From Protula sp. h YS-2021 (lineage: Eukaryota > Annelida > Polychaeta > Sabellida > Serpulidae): 64,000 nucleotides of DNA. The notes below the pieces were generated by a model. That model made no database searches. It was not told the origin of the DNA and was given only the letters and a program-made list of their open reading frames with translations. This document shows positions 36,501-61,549 of this stretch, one piece after another. The number at the start of each line of letters is the position of its first letter. Position 1 is the stretch's first letter. The stretch spans positions 64,276,329-64,340,328 of the forward strand of contig OX457027.1 of NCBI GenBank assembly GCA_949752745.1. Reading direction: 5' to 3'. The translations under genes were made by a program, and so were the position numbers.

Positions 36501-37520
36501 ACGATATCTAGGTGTGTGGTATTGTTATAGGCAACCGCCGAGACTGCTTCTTGTGGTGACCTTAAAGATACGGGTCAAGGTGAAGAAGAGGAAGATGAGG
36601 AAGAGTCACAGTCGCTTCTCACGCCTCAGATCAGATGCGTTGTGCTTGACAACCCAAATGGATCGCAGAAGGATGAGGGGGCAGTGCTTGGTTACCCAGA
36701 TGGTTTACAGAAGGATGAGGAGGCAGTGCTTGGTTACCCAGATGGTTCGCTGAAGAATGAGGGGGCAGTATCTGGCAACCCAAATTGTTCACCGAAGAAT
36801 GATTGGGCAGTGCTTGGCAACCCAGATGGTTTACAGAAGGATGAGGGGACAGTGCTTGGTTTACCGGAGAATGAAGGGGCAGTTGTTTCCTACCCAAGCG
36901 GTTCGCCGAACTATGAGAGGGCAATACGACAGGGCAGCAGTCCACGTATGCACACTCATGGAGACAAAGATGATAAAGGGGGAAATGCCAAAATGGAGTA
37001 CCAATGTCAACTTGAGGATACGTTTGAAAATGGGGACCGTCTCCAAGTCGTTGGCAGACAGGGTTTGAATGTTTTTGAAAATCAAGCACTTCTCCCATGT
37101 GTGGATGAAAAAGATGAACGCACAGCACACACGGTCGGAAAGTGTGCGGAGGAATCGTCCTGTGAGACGAAGTGCGCAGGCCCACCGCTAGCGCTCCAGA
37201 TTGCCTTAGATCCAGAAAGTGACTGCCCAGCAGCACCCAACACACGCCGAAGATCAAAACGCTCCATGGTTAAGCGAAATCGACAGGTGGAGAAAGAGCC
37301 TTCGTATGCCGCGGCTGGCTCGTCAAGGCGAACGACAAGGGCTTCCACGGCGACTTCAAAGGCCAGCCTCGATTGTGACGCAATGAACGTGGGCAACACC
37401 GGCACTTGTGACGTCACACACACAGAGCACACAGAAGGCATTGAAGACATTGGCATTGAAGAGCCGAAAAAGCGACGATCGGATAGAAAGAAGAAGGGAC
37501 GAAGGCGAGAAACTCATTGA
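13933..37520 (+). CDS. RAD18: E3 ubiquitin-protein ligase RAD18 (12 visible exons, 960 aa; first exon not identified)
   Basis: Known role: with RAD6 it monoubiquitinates PCNA at stalled forks and opens translesion synthesis, in the nucleus. Exons whose phases all join: 13933-14014, 14215-14276, 14694-14764, 30380-30455, 30759-30806, 31078-31205, 31479-31825, 33102-33201, 34123-34307, 34977-35114, 35515-36170, 36531-37520. Seen: RING (LLRCGVCYE, CSHNYCTLC, ECPTC; residues 9-47 of the visible part), then DLRNNRVLDEL, UBZ4 finger (CPVCSIPV, H, C; about 272-305), SAP (LVYNLMNDKDVRKRL) and a RAD6-binding-like stretch (EEIVRDMQKS to KQHKSQFDQLIAETR). At 34977 the acceptor was chosen because it restores KSTEEIV, matching the family. 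Odd: about 540 extra acidic/Ser-rich C-terminal residues with a 14-aa repeat and a basic end; human RAD18 is 495 aa. The upstream in-frame ATG 13918 looks like an intron end. Confidence 0.92.
15363..15427. repeat. 16-bp minisatellite, 4 units
   Basis: Four consecutive copies of TCGAAGTACTGGATAG without change. The unit contains the palindrome AGTACT. Confidence 0.95.
15772..15817 (+). promoter_or_regulatory. Conserved promoter of vWA copy 1 (17-bp element plus TATA)
   Basis: CGTCATTATGATGTCAA at 15772-15788, then TATATAAG at 15810-15817, 129 nt before the ATG. The same element, with one base changed, stands 24-25 nt before the TATA box of both other copies, while the surrounding sequence is only loosely similar. 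Confidence 0.65.
15939..18061 (+). CDS. von Willebrand A domain protein, copy 1 (4 exons, 514 aa)
   Basis: Exons 15939-16061, 16248-16613, 16766-16936, 17177-18061, all phase 0, GT-AG. ATG 15939 is chosen over 15909 because the other two copies start at the equivalent Met. Seen: vWA domain across exons 1-3 with the metal site D30-T-T-G-S-M, FAHGDYCD, GTGGGDFPE (about residues 99-107) and LVMIGDAIPHE. This is closest in style to the vWA of alpha-kinase vwkA-type proteins. A basic Pro/Thr/Lys linker follows (about 235-330), then an unrecognised globular C-terminus (WKERRGNHDGY, VPVWGGF, NWDTYFLRGA) and an Arg-rich end. No signal peptide or membrane segment, so probably intracellular. It lies in the same orientation as its host gene RAD18. 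AATAAA at 18210-18215. Function unknown. Confidence 0.88.
18800..19060. mobile_element. GTCY-containing repeat, same family as 34564-34890
   Basis: GTCTGTCCGTC near 18808 is followed by GTTAACA, CAAGCCTACATTTCTT and later GGTCGGCCCAAGGAC. The copy at 34564 carries the same order of blocks. No ends could be set here. Confidence 0.5.
19246..19670. mobile_element. Hairpin-GTCY-tandem repeat element, two 164-bp units
   Basis: Hairpin AGCCCCC/GGGGGCT (19246-19263), a second hairpin around GGCTCCCGGAGGGGAGC, then (GTCT)n. Two nearly identical ~164-bp units follow, each starting TTTTGTCGACGCCATATCTC (about 19338 and 19502). Confidence 0.7.
19776..20227. mobile_element. 452-bp MITE with inverted ends containing a 22-bp palindrome
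   Basis: Ends are GTTACAGGGAAT and its mirror. Just inside each is TAGGGATTTCATGAAATCCC, a perfect palindrome with its flanking TA. A second copy in opposite orientation lies at 45388-45840. It is absent from unit B at the matching site. Confidence 0.85.
21042..21690. mobile_element. Hairpin-GTCY-tandem repeat element, three units of about 170 bp
   Basis: ATCCCCCGCCGTCCTGACGG start, a long (GTCCGTCC)n stretch, then three diverged units with CCCATCTGGATCTG and CTAGTGAGCGGATCCG. Unit B lacks it at the matching GTATTTTT site, so it inserted after the duplication or was lost from B. The right edge is approximate. Confidence 0.65.
21765..23936 (-). CDS. von Willebrand A domain protein, copy 2 (4 exons, 516 aa)
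   Basis: Exons 23814-23936, 23192-23557, 22871-23041, 21765-22655, all phase 0 with GT-AG sites at the same places as copy 1. The exon 2 product (122 aa) is identical to copy 1. Differences cluster in the N-terminus (ENSGVNKMM) and the linker, which has two more residues. It is antisense to RAD18 and converges on copy 1. The intact frame and splice sites suggest it is active. It is the 5'-proximal member of the tandem duplicated block with copy 3. Confidence 0.88.
24063..24110 (-). promoter_or_regulatory. Conserved promoter of vWA copy 2
   Basis: TATATAAA (24063-24070) 134 nt before the ATG, with CGTCATAATGATGTCAA (24094-24110) upstream of it. Confidence 0.65.
24615..24700 (+). repeat. tRNA-derived SINE-like element
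   Basis: A box TAGCCCAGTTGG (24622-24633) and B box GGTTTGAATCC (24675-24685), 41 nt apart, in a tRNA-like frame but without a closed acceptor stem. The body may run on to about 24800. It has no counterpart in unit B. Confidence 0.55.
25442..26009. mobile_element. Helentron-like non-autonomous element (568 bp), exact ends from an empty site
   Basis: Unit A has the uninterrupted site CAACTTATTATATTT. Unit B has 568 extra bases between the two T of the TT. Inside are perfect 14-bp subterminal inverted repeats ATCCCCCGTGTAAC (25443-25456) and its mirror (25974-25987), a (GTCC)n run, and three diverged ~150-180 bp units (TTTTGTCCAGG near 25509, 25661 and 25840). It ends GCTCTAGT. Insertion in TT without target duplication is the Helentron habit. 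Confidence 0.85.
26588..28875 (-). CDS. von Willebrand A domain protein, copy 3 (4 exons, 516 aa)
   Basis: Exons 28753-28875, 28017-28382, 27691-27861, 26588-27478, all phase 0. The metal-site motif D-T-T-G-S-M is kept. The exon 2 product differs from copies 1 and 2 at a single residue (SHTYVT for SHNYVT). More changes occur in the C-terminus (HHLLRVLNWSKW). It has the same strand and architecture as copy 2 and lies antisense in the RAD18 intron. A long poly-T tract (28513-28587) sits in its first intron. Confidence 0.88.
29002..29050 (-). promoter_or_regulatory. Conserved promoter of vWA copy 3
   Basis: TATATAAA (29002-29009) 134 nt before the ATG, and CGTCATAATGATGTCAA (29034-29050) 25 nt upstream of it. 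Confidence 0.65.
29430..29600. repeat. G-rich low-complexity tract
   Basis: Several G runs separated by short spacers, with no reading frame of interest. Confidence 0.8.
29925..29988. repeat. (TA)n microsatellite
   Basis: About 32 TA units. The Tyr/Ile-repeat ORFs across it are artefacts. Confidence 0.98.
30010..30295. mobile_element. Short MITE with long imperfect inverted ends and internal palindromes
   Basis: The left end (GTGGGTGAACTAACG, then GACTACGGTAGTC) and the reverse of the right end (CGGGTGAAATTGGC, then GACTACGGTAGTC) match over about 55 bp. Within each lies the palindrome GTCTATTCCGGAATAGAC, and a third related copy sits at about 30213-30230. It lies beside the (TA)n tract. 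Confidence 0.7.
32192..32263 (-). tRNA. Initiator tRNA-Met (CAT)
   Basis: The 72-nt minus-strand sequence folds as a tRNA. Acceptor arms AGCAGAG and CTCTGCT pair fully, the D arm has TGGCGCAGTGGAAGC, the anticodon stem has the GGG/CCC pairs flanking a CAT anticodon (GGGCCCATAACCC), and the T arm is CGTGG-ATCGAAA-CCACG. The A start, the three G-C anticodon-stem pairs and ATCGAAA in place of TTCGA are initiator hallmarks. It lies in a RAD18 intron, antisense to it. Confidence 0.93.
32264..32545. repeat. Inverted flanks between the two tRNA-iMet genes
   Basis: GGCTGATGCAATTTTTGG near 32318 and its inverse CCAAAAATATTGCATCAGCC near 32470 show that the inverted repeat extends beyond the tRNAs. 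Confidence 0.7.
32546..32617 (+). tRNA. Initiator tRNA-Met (CAT), second copy with one T-stem mismatch
   Basis: Same 72 nt as the copy at 32192-32263 except CCAAG for CCACG in the 3' side of the T stem, which breaks one G-C pair. Acceptor, D and anticodon arms are intact. It is oriented head to head with the first copy, 282 bp apart, and their 5' flanks are inverted repeats of each other. It may be functional or an early pseudogene. Confidence 0.85.
32699..33055. mobile_element. Helentron/HINE-like element with AGCCCCCAGCC ends
   Basis: AGCCCCCAGCC (32699-32709) and its mirror GGCTGGGGGCT (33028-33038) are perfect subterminal repeats. GTCCGTCTGTCCGTC follows the left end, and a small stem GCAT/ATGC (33041-33053) follows the right. 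It ends about 45 bp before the RAD18 UBZ4 exon. Confidence 0.7.
33536..33586. repeat. (TAA)n microsatellite
   Basis: About 17 TAA units in a RAD18 intron. Confidence 0.97.
34564..34890. mobile_element. Hairpin-GTCY repeat, same family as 18800-19060
   Basis: GTCCCGGGCC start with a matching GGGGGGGAC about 35 nt on, then (GTCTGTCC)n, then blocks CAAGCCTACATTTCTTAATC and CGTCGGCCCAAGGACATTGG shared with 18800-19060. It lies in a RAD18 intron. Confidence 0.55.
36642..36930 (+). repeat. 42-bp coding tandem repeat in the last RAD18 exon
   Basis: About six 14-residue units of the type AVLGYPDGLQKDEG, each diverged by a few residues, all in frame. The last is shortened. The repeat lies in the C-terminal extension beyond the conserved RAD18 domains. 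Confidence 0.85.
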
Positions 37521-40298
37521 AATATCCTTCTACTTGTATTTTTTCTCATCAGTTTTTCCATATGCAAGTGTTCGGTGTTGATGGTCGTTTAAATCCAGAC
37601 TCGTTTTGAGTTACATCTACCAATGTGTTCATTTTTAAAAAAGAGATTGATATGAACGAGGCTCATTTATGCAATTTTTTGGTTTATGTTCATTTAATAT
37701 AATTCAGCCAGTGTGTTCAATGTGCAAAGTATTAAGGATTTTTTTTTAACTTTGCTCAAATACAGAAACAAGAATCGAATCTCTGTTCTCTCGTGAACAT
37801 ACCCAAGATCCGAAGAAGGTCATCCAAATGAAATCGTAAGACACTTGACAAAAAGAGATTGAGATTTTGTATGGCTTTGTGCGGTATATTTTTGAGGGTT
37901 TCGCCTCTTGTTATTGTCTTTTTTTTTTTTTTTTTTTTTTTGGGTCGTCACTTTGGGTCGACCTCCCCCCTTTCCTATGAGTAACAAGTAAATTGTAAGA
38001 CAAGCGCAGTGTAAAACTGTTACGATTTATGTACTGTACTTGTTTATTAGAAAATCAATATCAATATGCTTTTTTTCAGCAATATTGTGCTGAGTCGAGA
38101 AATAACTAATAAGGTTCGCAAATTGGGCGCAATTTGTAGCGGATTTCACAGCACGCATTGTACACGATTACTTACGCTTATTACTAGTGTTGTAGTTATA
38201 GAAAACATATCAAGTGTTCACGGGAAAAGTACAATAATATAAACAACAATATAAACGACTTACTCGGTTCACAAGACATGGCATTGTTTGGTCTGAAGCC
38301 AAATAAGATTTCAATCGCTTAAGCTAGTTGTTTGTTGGACAAATACAGTCAAAAGAATGTGTTGAAGGGAGGGGGTATTAAAGATATATTTGGAGAGTAT
38401 GCATTTCTTGAGATATAGCGGATTCCACTCTCCACCTTAGTTCAGATTAGAAACTAATTTAGGTCATTATCATAAGATGATCTTACGATACTAGTCATTT
38501 TGGAAATTACAGGTCGTATTTAGAAACACATTTCGTCCCCGCTGCGAAAGAAAGGTGATATATTTACTTATAGACGACTGTTTCCTCTTCAATTTTTTTT
38601 CTGTTTGTAAGTACAGGGTAGTAATAATTTCCGGTAATGCATTTAGTCTTAGATATTGCTCAGGAAAACAAAACAATCCCAAATTTCTTCTACCATTCCG
38701 GCTCTTTATCAATTGATCTGGGAACGGCGGGATGGGGAGGGGGGGGTGTTGGTCATCCCCCAGACACCCCTTCATGTCGCTGCACCTACCCTCAGCCCCA
38801 CCCCCCCCCCCCAAAAAAAAGTGAGTGTATTCCAAATGGCCCTCTGTTCTTGTGTGCCTTGTGGATGGTGGTGGTTTCGATGATGGATATGAAAGTGATG
38901 CTTATCATTATTATTATTATTATCACTATTATTATTGTCATTATTGTTATTAATATACGGGTATATCAGCCAAGGCAGTATCATGCTTCATAACACTTAC
39001 TGTGTTGTTTTACATTTTTGTTTTATGATGATTTGCATTTTCTTTATTCGGAGCGATTAAATTTATTTAAATGCAAAGTTTGATTAAAAATTAAGTTAAG
39101 TTAAAATTCCTGCACATCTTGTTTTAGAAATAACATACCTTTTTTGGTTGACAATCTAAAATGGTGTACAGCAAAACCTCGTTAAAACGACATCGCTGAG
39201 ACCATAAAACATGTCAGCTTAACTTTGTTTTCGCGTAGAATTCAGTTCCACTGGGTCCGTTGATAGGATTTTTTTGGTTTATGTCGCCATGTTGGTTTAT
39301 GTGTGAGTTATTATAAATATATATTTACCGTACGCAGTACCGCATTATTACTTTATGTGATTACATTTAGAAATGATTGCTAACACTTCTTGTCATCTTA
39401 TGAAAATAAAATGTATCACATGACTGTCTTTTATTTTTGTGTTTTTGAAACGGGTGAAATTCTTAACTGGGAATATTAAAATTTGTTAACTCTGCTCTCG
39501 GTCTCATTACATTTATGAAAAACATAATTAGCAGGGCTCGCTTTATCACGCTTCAGCAGAACACAGCGTAACGTTTTTAACTTTTTTTAAGAATTGATAA
39601 AAGAATTTTGAAAATATCAAGAAAAATTCCCTCTCGAAAACACTATTATATTCAATGAAACCCGCCCCGCCAATAAACGTTCCTTTCCAGCATTCTGATT
39701 CGCCAGCTACGTAGTTAGGCGTAAAGACGTTTGTGAATGTGGACATGGGATTTGATCCCGATGATCTGTGAGACAGTGGATTAAACCGCTGTCAAAAGGC
39801 AGTGCACTACTAACATGTATCCATAATCCTGTTTTCTTTAATAAAATGCAACGAATTAATAGAAAGGCAAGTCATGATCACTTATAACAATCTTACAACA
39901 ACAATGGCCCAGATACAAACCGAAGGCATTTTCCCTCTAAAGTGCCAAAGACCAGAGTTCAAAAAGTAGACAATTTCTTCTGCATTTCCATTTTGGATTT
40001 AAGTAGAATACCTTGGGTGTTTTAACAGGTTTTAGGAACTTATAAACTGCTTTAAGGTTGGAATAAAATGACGAAAAAACTAGTCAGAAGTCTTTATTCA
40101 AATTAAAGAAAACGCTTCGCTTCAACTGGATATAATTCTTAATTTCATTTCCAAGGGCTATCAATGGATTCTTTGGTATGAACTTTCAAGCATGGCGATT
40201 GGCAACTCTTATTTTATTTAATTAAAACATAACAAAAAGTTGCAGAATTCAGTAATTCCGTTTGATTAAAGAGAGAGAGAGAAAAAAAAGTTGAAATC
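37521..40298. other. Intergenic region between RAD18 and the CNBD2-like gene
   Basis: No exon found. Notable: a poly-T tract (37916-37940), (ATT)n near 38908, a C/G-rich stretch at 38730-38815, and a sequence at 39167-39260 (CAGCAAAACCTCGTTAAAAC) that resembles one end of a pogo/Tigger-type mariner element, with no partner end in view. A degenerate tRNA-like fragment lies at about 39740-39800 on the minus strand. Confidence 0.6.
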
Positions 40299-54916
<14,618 letters not shown>

Positions 54917-57083
54917 TGCTGGAGTGAGACATCGTTTCAAGTGTACCGTAGCAGTATTTAATATTTTAGAGCCTGGGTAGTGCCGGGTAATTATTTCACA
55001 GTTGTGCAGTTGAAGGATTAAGCTGTTGCTAAATACTAAATCACGGCCATAATGATTGTTGTTTATTCTGTCTATTTTGTATTTAATCCCGAAAGATTTG
55101 TGTTTGCTCAAATTTATTCTGGGTACGATGATGAACAGCCTTTCCCAGTTCTTAAAGTGTCCTGCCTCATCTCAGGGAAGTCTGTTGCTTGACTTTGGTC
55201 TAAGTCAGTTACTGATCTGTTTTAGACGGGAACCGGACAAAATACTACCGGACATAATATCACCGGACAAAATACCTTCCTTTGCTTTTCTTATGGAGGT
55301 GGTGGGGTGTTGGGTGAAAAGATTCACGTGAAGCTCTATGGAAAATTTTAACAATGATGTCCGTGAATTGCACCCAATCATCAAAGTGAAGATATTATAA
55401 AGGTAAAATCAGAACGCAAACTACATTTCAGCGAAATCGCCAAAAAATATCTCCTGAGCACACTACTTGAAAAGTTAAAAGCAATCTAGCCATAAGTGTA
55501 GGAAGAATAACAGTTCTGCGTTCACTTGAAATTTGGTCTTTTTATTTTTATATTATTTTTCATCCCAAAATCGCCAAGTGAAAACATTTGTGACGAGTAC
55601 CATCATTTCTGCCATTATTTCAAGAAATGTTACAAGAATACTACATTTTGTACATACCCGGAAGATGGCTGTTCTTTGGTCAATATTTTAACAAGATTAG
55701 GTCAAAACTAAAACAAAATATTCATTGAAGAATATTCATTTCACATTTTAAAGGGGAGAGATAATCAGTATTGGAGTAGTAGCATTATTGTGTTTATCTG
55801 CAGATTGGTCATTCTTGTCGAACAAAATACAACCCTGATTAGGGCCCAGTTGTAAAGCAAACATCTATCTTAAAAATGATCTCGCATGAGTTTATCTAGT
55901 TCTACTTAGTAAAATAAAGCAGCATACAGTAAATTAAACCTTAGAATCACTCCATGTGGAGTACACTCTCAACTTGTATTAAAGGGACATGGCACGCACA
56001 AGGCGTTATGTGGATGGTGAGCTTTCGGGAATGATTCTTTTCCGATAAGAATTTATACTCTTCTTATATTTAATATACATAAAAACCCCGCATTTTGACG
56101 TTTGTGTTTGAGTCTACTGTATGGAGTCAGAGGGAATGTAAACATTTGTGAGTTCAGCAGGTTAACTTCTGTCGTCCAGCTTTTTATTCAATAGTAGTGG
56201 ATTTATAATCGTGATGTAAGTGTAAAAGAACATCTGTGATTACCAATAAACATTTTGGATTAAGCCATATATAAAGTTTCTACGAAACGTGTGCACTCAC
56301 TGGACACTGTGCTGTTTGTTGATGAACACCGACCGGGTTAAGTGTAAACTAATACATGGGGTGAGAAGCAAGACTGTTTTTCCTTCCTGGCCTTAGTAAC
56401 AGAATGCATACTGAGAGGTAGGTGTAATGCAAAAACAAGCTTCGAAGTACTTGTCCTGTTTAGAAACTGCTGCTGTTGAATATCACCAGCCAGAATATCG
56501 TCGCTGCTTGCTACTGTTTCAAAACGATAGATTTCAGTTTCTTAAGGTCCTTTAACTGTCTCAGGAAATATTGTTAATTTGTTGATTAAAGGATCTTTCT
56601 TTTTGCTGTATCTTGCCTTTGAGTGGTCAAATATTTTATTCTACGCCTAAATCAAATCACTCACTTTTGAAGAAAATTCAATAATCAGAGCAAACTTTAA
56701 CAAGATTTAGATATGTGACCAGCTAGATTATCTTGAAAAATAACCACAGGCCTGATGGAATTCCTATGGGGTTCCAGGGGCATGATACATTTAAATATGT
56801 TTCTTTATTGATATGGCTGAACTCAGTGAATTTGTCATTTGCCTAGTATGGCCCCTGTTACTCGAAATATGACGACATAGGTACATCTCCCTCATATATG
56901 AACATAGTTGGCACCCACAAGCAATGGACATTGATACAAATGGCTACCTGAACACCTTGGTATACTTGGTACGTGATGTGACGCTTCGACGGAACAACTT
57001 TTTTGTTTTATGCTTCGGATAAAACCATGTCTCACCTATATTATAACTCCTATCTGTACATGTTATAACAGCAATACTTACTG
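54917..57083. other. CNBD2-like 3' flank, no further gene seen
   Basis: AATAAA hexamers at 55913-55918 and near 56245 could end the transcript, implying a 3' UTR of about 1 kb or more. No exon recognised. Confidence 0.45.
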
Positions 57084-59457
57084 GAAACTTTTGGATATGG
57101 GAAAATAAAGTACCCATCACCCTACGTTTGCTCATCACCGTCCTTACAGGGTCAATCAGAATGGAGGTCAAGCACGGAGGTGTGGCTGGTGACTGCGGAA
57201 ACCATTCCTCAGGCCGTTGGAAGCAAGGTTCAAAGAATAACAAGTTCAGGCCTCATGCTAAGGTTATCCATGACAGTCGAACAGAATTATCTCAGAATTT
57301 CAATTCTTCCTTTGTATGCAGAATTATGACATAATCCATTAACGCACCGGTGCAGGCCACATTATTAAGTGCGTAGTTTGTGGCTGCCCTTCGTACTGTA
57401 ACTACTGATAGGACACCATTTGCGACTTATATCCTCCCACCCACCCTCGAAACCGCATTTCAACGACATAACCTTCTGCTAACTGTCTTCTACAAATACA
57501 AACGGTATTAGAATCAATTTGCCAACCGGATTTGAATATTCTGGTTGATGTCCTGTCTCACTGATGGCAATTTCGTGACCAATAAACTTTAATTGTGTAG
57601 AATCAAAGTAATCTGTTACTAAAATTGTCAAATAATACCAACCTTGTATCCAAGTACTGAAATGTTCAGGATTTTCAAAGATAAGCGTCATCAAGATTTA
57701 CATTGTGGCATCCAATCAGCCAATTTTGGAAAATGTGTTTTTACCACAAAGCATTTATGCACCATAATATTTCAAACTTTATGAAGCTTTTGCGTCACTC
57801 AGTGATCCCACAAACTGCGTGTAAGATGAGATGAGAACAAATAACTGTTACAATAACTTGAAATATCTATATAAAAAAAGGTGGATGGTTTTAATAGAAT
57901 AACAAAAACTTACGACTTGAACACGTTAGAAAGGACAGGTTATGAAAAAGATTCGAAAATTTTAATGAAATATCCTTTGCTATTTTGTTTCACTTCTTTG
58001 ATTCTTAGTCTTTTCTCCCTTCATATACTTCTTAACCATAAACATTAGAAGAAAAGCGAACATGGCATCTGCACAATGGTATGATAATCAGTGTAATGGT
58101 ATTTCTTTCAGCGCATGAATTTTGTGAATATGACTGTTGTTTTCCAGGTCAAGTCTCACAATGAACCGTTTTTAATTACTTTCCGATGTAGAACTTACTG
58201 GTGCCTCATTTTTATAAATGTTTTACTTGACCAGCTTACCTTCACCTTTGGGAGGGCGACAACTCCTTCACACTCGAACTTAAAATAACCAAATTGTTGC
58301 ACCCCATCCCAAAAATACACCATTGCATTCACTTTTCGGGAAAATTTTGACATCCTGTTCAAACTTGACCACATAAGGACAATTAAAAGAACAATAGACA
58401 TAAAAAAACTCAGCTTAACCTATTCGGACACAATTTCTAAAAATATCAAAATGTTTGCCGCTGAAGAATTTTACACATAAAATACAATTTTAGCAAATAA
58501 GTAAAAATAGAGCTTGCATGGAATAAACGTTTTTATTCACAATAATGTTACTAATGGGAAAATTTACTGTGTATGTTTTTTGAAAGCTTAGTCATTATAG
58601 GTTGATTTAGAGTAGCGGTAGGGGTTTAACATCACAAGTAAAAAGAAATAAAATCATCTTTCTGTGTTTTTTTACTACCGGAAAGGGTCTGTCTAGAAAG
58701 CGATCAATTAGATTGCTTTAGCACATCCACAAAATATTATACAGTGTACAAAAAAATTAATTGTTCTTTCTAAAATGTGTTGATACGTCACTACATTACT
58801 ATATCACCTCTTTCGACCAAAACAAATTGAATTTTCAAGTTGTAAGTATTAATGCATTGATCTATCACTGGTTTCTATTGCATTCAAACTTTTAAAAATA
58901 TTCGGTGCAAGTTTAAACAATACAGAGTATTTATAACTTTAATCTATGGTGGCATTGATCTCAGTTTCATCTCAGTAAATTTAAGACTATACTAAGCTCC
59001 TTTCCAACCGCTCCACCTGATGCCGTCATAGGCTTCGATGTGACTGGAAGACTGATAGCGTGCATTGAGGTCTACCCGAAAGAGACTACGATAACATTTT
59101 ATACCATCGTAACAAATTGCTGTACGCCGTCATCGTGCACAATCAGATTATTCAGCCTGCTGTTCCCACATAGTTATCCACATATAGCACGTAATTGTCA
59201 GGATCTTGTATCACCTCCATACTTCGCATAAGCCGTGTTATTTTCCTAATCACTCAACTCAACCCTTACCTTCGATGTTGCTTGGCTAGTCAGCGCGTGA
59301 ACATACCTCAGACCTATCAAAACATTTTCTGAGATTGTCAACTCCTTCGCGGTAGTCTCCCAAATTGCGGTAAAAATTGATCAGTCCTGGCGCCTTGGCG
59401 ATTTTTACAGCTTCCGTTCCTTGAGGATCTACCCCCACTGTGATTGCTCTTGGTATC
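57084..59457 (-). other. Coding-like fragments on the minus strand, possible unassigned gene or pseudogene
   Basis: Several minus-strand segments look protein-coding. One around 59307-59457 reads AITVGVDPQGTEAVKIAKAP with a GTATGT donor after it. One near 57545-57670 reads TWIQGWYYLTILVTDYFDST. One near 57084-57200 reads ILIDPVRTVMSKRRVMGTLF and ends at CCA/GTAAGT. One near 58240-58350 is open in two frames. At 59000-59220 all three frames hold stops. I could not join these in phase and do not recognise the protein, so a decayed or misjoined gene is possible. Confidence 0.3.
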
Positions 59458-61549
59458 CTGAAGTCTCAGGATGTGAGTTTTTTTTTTAGCATTTTTGGCG
59501 AGTGTAGGATCTATGACACTTTAGACACTGTACATTTGCTTCACTGTATCTACAATGTGGTTGAAAAATTAATGAAAGGCTTGTAATCATTATAACGAAA
59601 GCAGTTGTTGTTGCAACAACAAGAGTAAAAATGCCATATTTTTGTGGCTGTTCTGTGGCAGTAATTCAAAGTTCAATTGACTAATATCACTTGTTTTCTA
59701 TGTAGGTGTATTCAAATTCCCCATGCTTAAATAACTAAATTTTCATACGCAAATACATAAAATCCCTTGTTAAATAAAATATTTCTTGTTTAAAGTTATC
59801 ACACTGTTTAAATTTTGAAACACTATTTTACTATAGATATATGCTTTACCAGTCAGTACACTCCCAAATGTGAGTAACAGTTAAGTACAAGGTCACTCAT
59901 CAATGGAGTCAGAAGCTTTGAAAGTAAAGCAACTGCTTGCTCTGGGATAAACTGGAGTGACTGTAATTAAGCGCAATACTGCGGAATCATGGATGTTTTG
60001 GAATTAACTGGGATTTAGTCTCAGATAAGTAGAATAGCGTGTTCTAACACAAATAAAGCGTAACACAACATTTCTAAAATGAATTTTTCAACACACAGAT
60101 AGGGATTTTTCTCTTTCTTGTTGAGTTGGAAAAGTTCGATAAATAATAGTAACAAGTAGACGATTTTTACTACAAATCTATAACAAAGGATATACTCAAA
60201 TAACCGTTTTTCTGTCAACTATTTTGGTATGTTTTAAGGGTGTTGAAATAGGGAATTTAACTCGACAGATATATTTTAACTAATCTCAAAGTTCGTAGTA
60301 GCAGACACAAAATTTAGTCATGCTTGTGATGCAAGAGACAGGCCCTGTCATTTCTAGAATATCCCTTAGCACGATAAGCTAACTCGGTGAATCCATTACT
60401 AAAGTACCAAGAGAAATCCATCGAATAATTTTACACTGTTATAACATATACCTAAACTTATGTAATGGTAGTACGGATTAATGTATAATAAAATATAAAG
60501 TTAAAGACATTTTCGAACAGTAACGAGACCTCATGGTATGTATAGACTTTCATCCCATCTTTGTGGCAGAAAAAGCTTATTTATGTTCTTTTCGTTGTTT
60601 CTCATAGTGCCAAAGCAAGTCGATATGGGCGTACTGTGGGCGTATGTCGACAGATATGTTTATTTCTAGATCAGGGACATTGAGGACTTGATATTTAAGA
60701 CATCGCCATTATGGTCCCTCTGTAACTGCGATATTTGGGCAATGTTCATTGTCTCGGGAAATCGAACGATAATGGTCTTCTGGCTTCTGATTGGTTAAAG
60801 CAACCCCCTAAACTCGGCATGGCTTCGTCCTCTCTGCAGTGAATGCACACGATGCCCACCCAAACACCATGTCGGCATATGTTACGCTCTGCTAATTGAC
60901 CAAGCGCTTATTATCGGCGCAGCTGCTTCTAATATATAAATGTCCTCTGCTAATTCACAACATTCAGCCATTTTAAGCTTTTTCAAGGATACAAAATTGT
61001 TTATATCTTCTTAATTTATACCTAAATGTATATTTATATGACGGGTTTTTGCTCACTTTCCATCCTCTTTCTCCATCTTATCGTATTAGCAACGTATAAG
61101 TTCCCTCTTTGTCCACCCCTTTCCTCATCACTCCAGTAAGTTAGCAGAGATGGTGGAATTACCTCCGAAATGCAATCAATATAATTGCAATAGAGTTTGA
61201 AACTACTCTCGTTCTTGATAAAAATCTCTGATTCAATCGCATAATTGCAATATAAAATATAACGGTATTCAGACACTTTCAAACTGGGCATTTCCCAACT
61301 GAAAATTTTCTGATTAGACATTTTCTGACTATTTGTCAGCTAGATATATTCAAAACCTCGACAACGAGTTCAACACATTTATTTTTCATATTTTAAAAAC
61401 TGGTTATTGAAAATGTTTCAAAGACCGACATTTCCCTAAGTAAAACAGTCCTAACGTTGGACTACACCTAAAAAATGAAAGTAATCTGACTAAAATTACT
61501 TGCAGAAGAATTATTTTAAAAAAAATGATCCCCAAAACATTCAAACGGC
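59458..61549. other. Non-coding or unassigned stretch
   Basis: AT-rich. A minus-strand ORF at 61034-61321 has a plausible amino-acid mix but no recognised motif or splice partners. Confidence 0.5.

Noticed and set aside
36631..37257. 208-aa minus-strand ORF with His/Pro-rich repeats
   Set aside because: Antisense reading of the 42-bp repeat in the RAD18 last exon.
59040..59231. Plus-strand ORF as an exon
   Set aside because: No acceptor or donor in phase and no domain. Minus-strand fragments nearby are equally plausible, so no gene is called.
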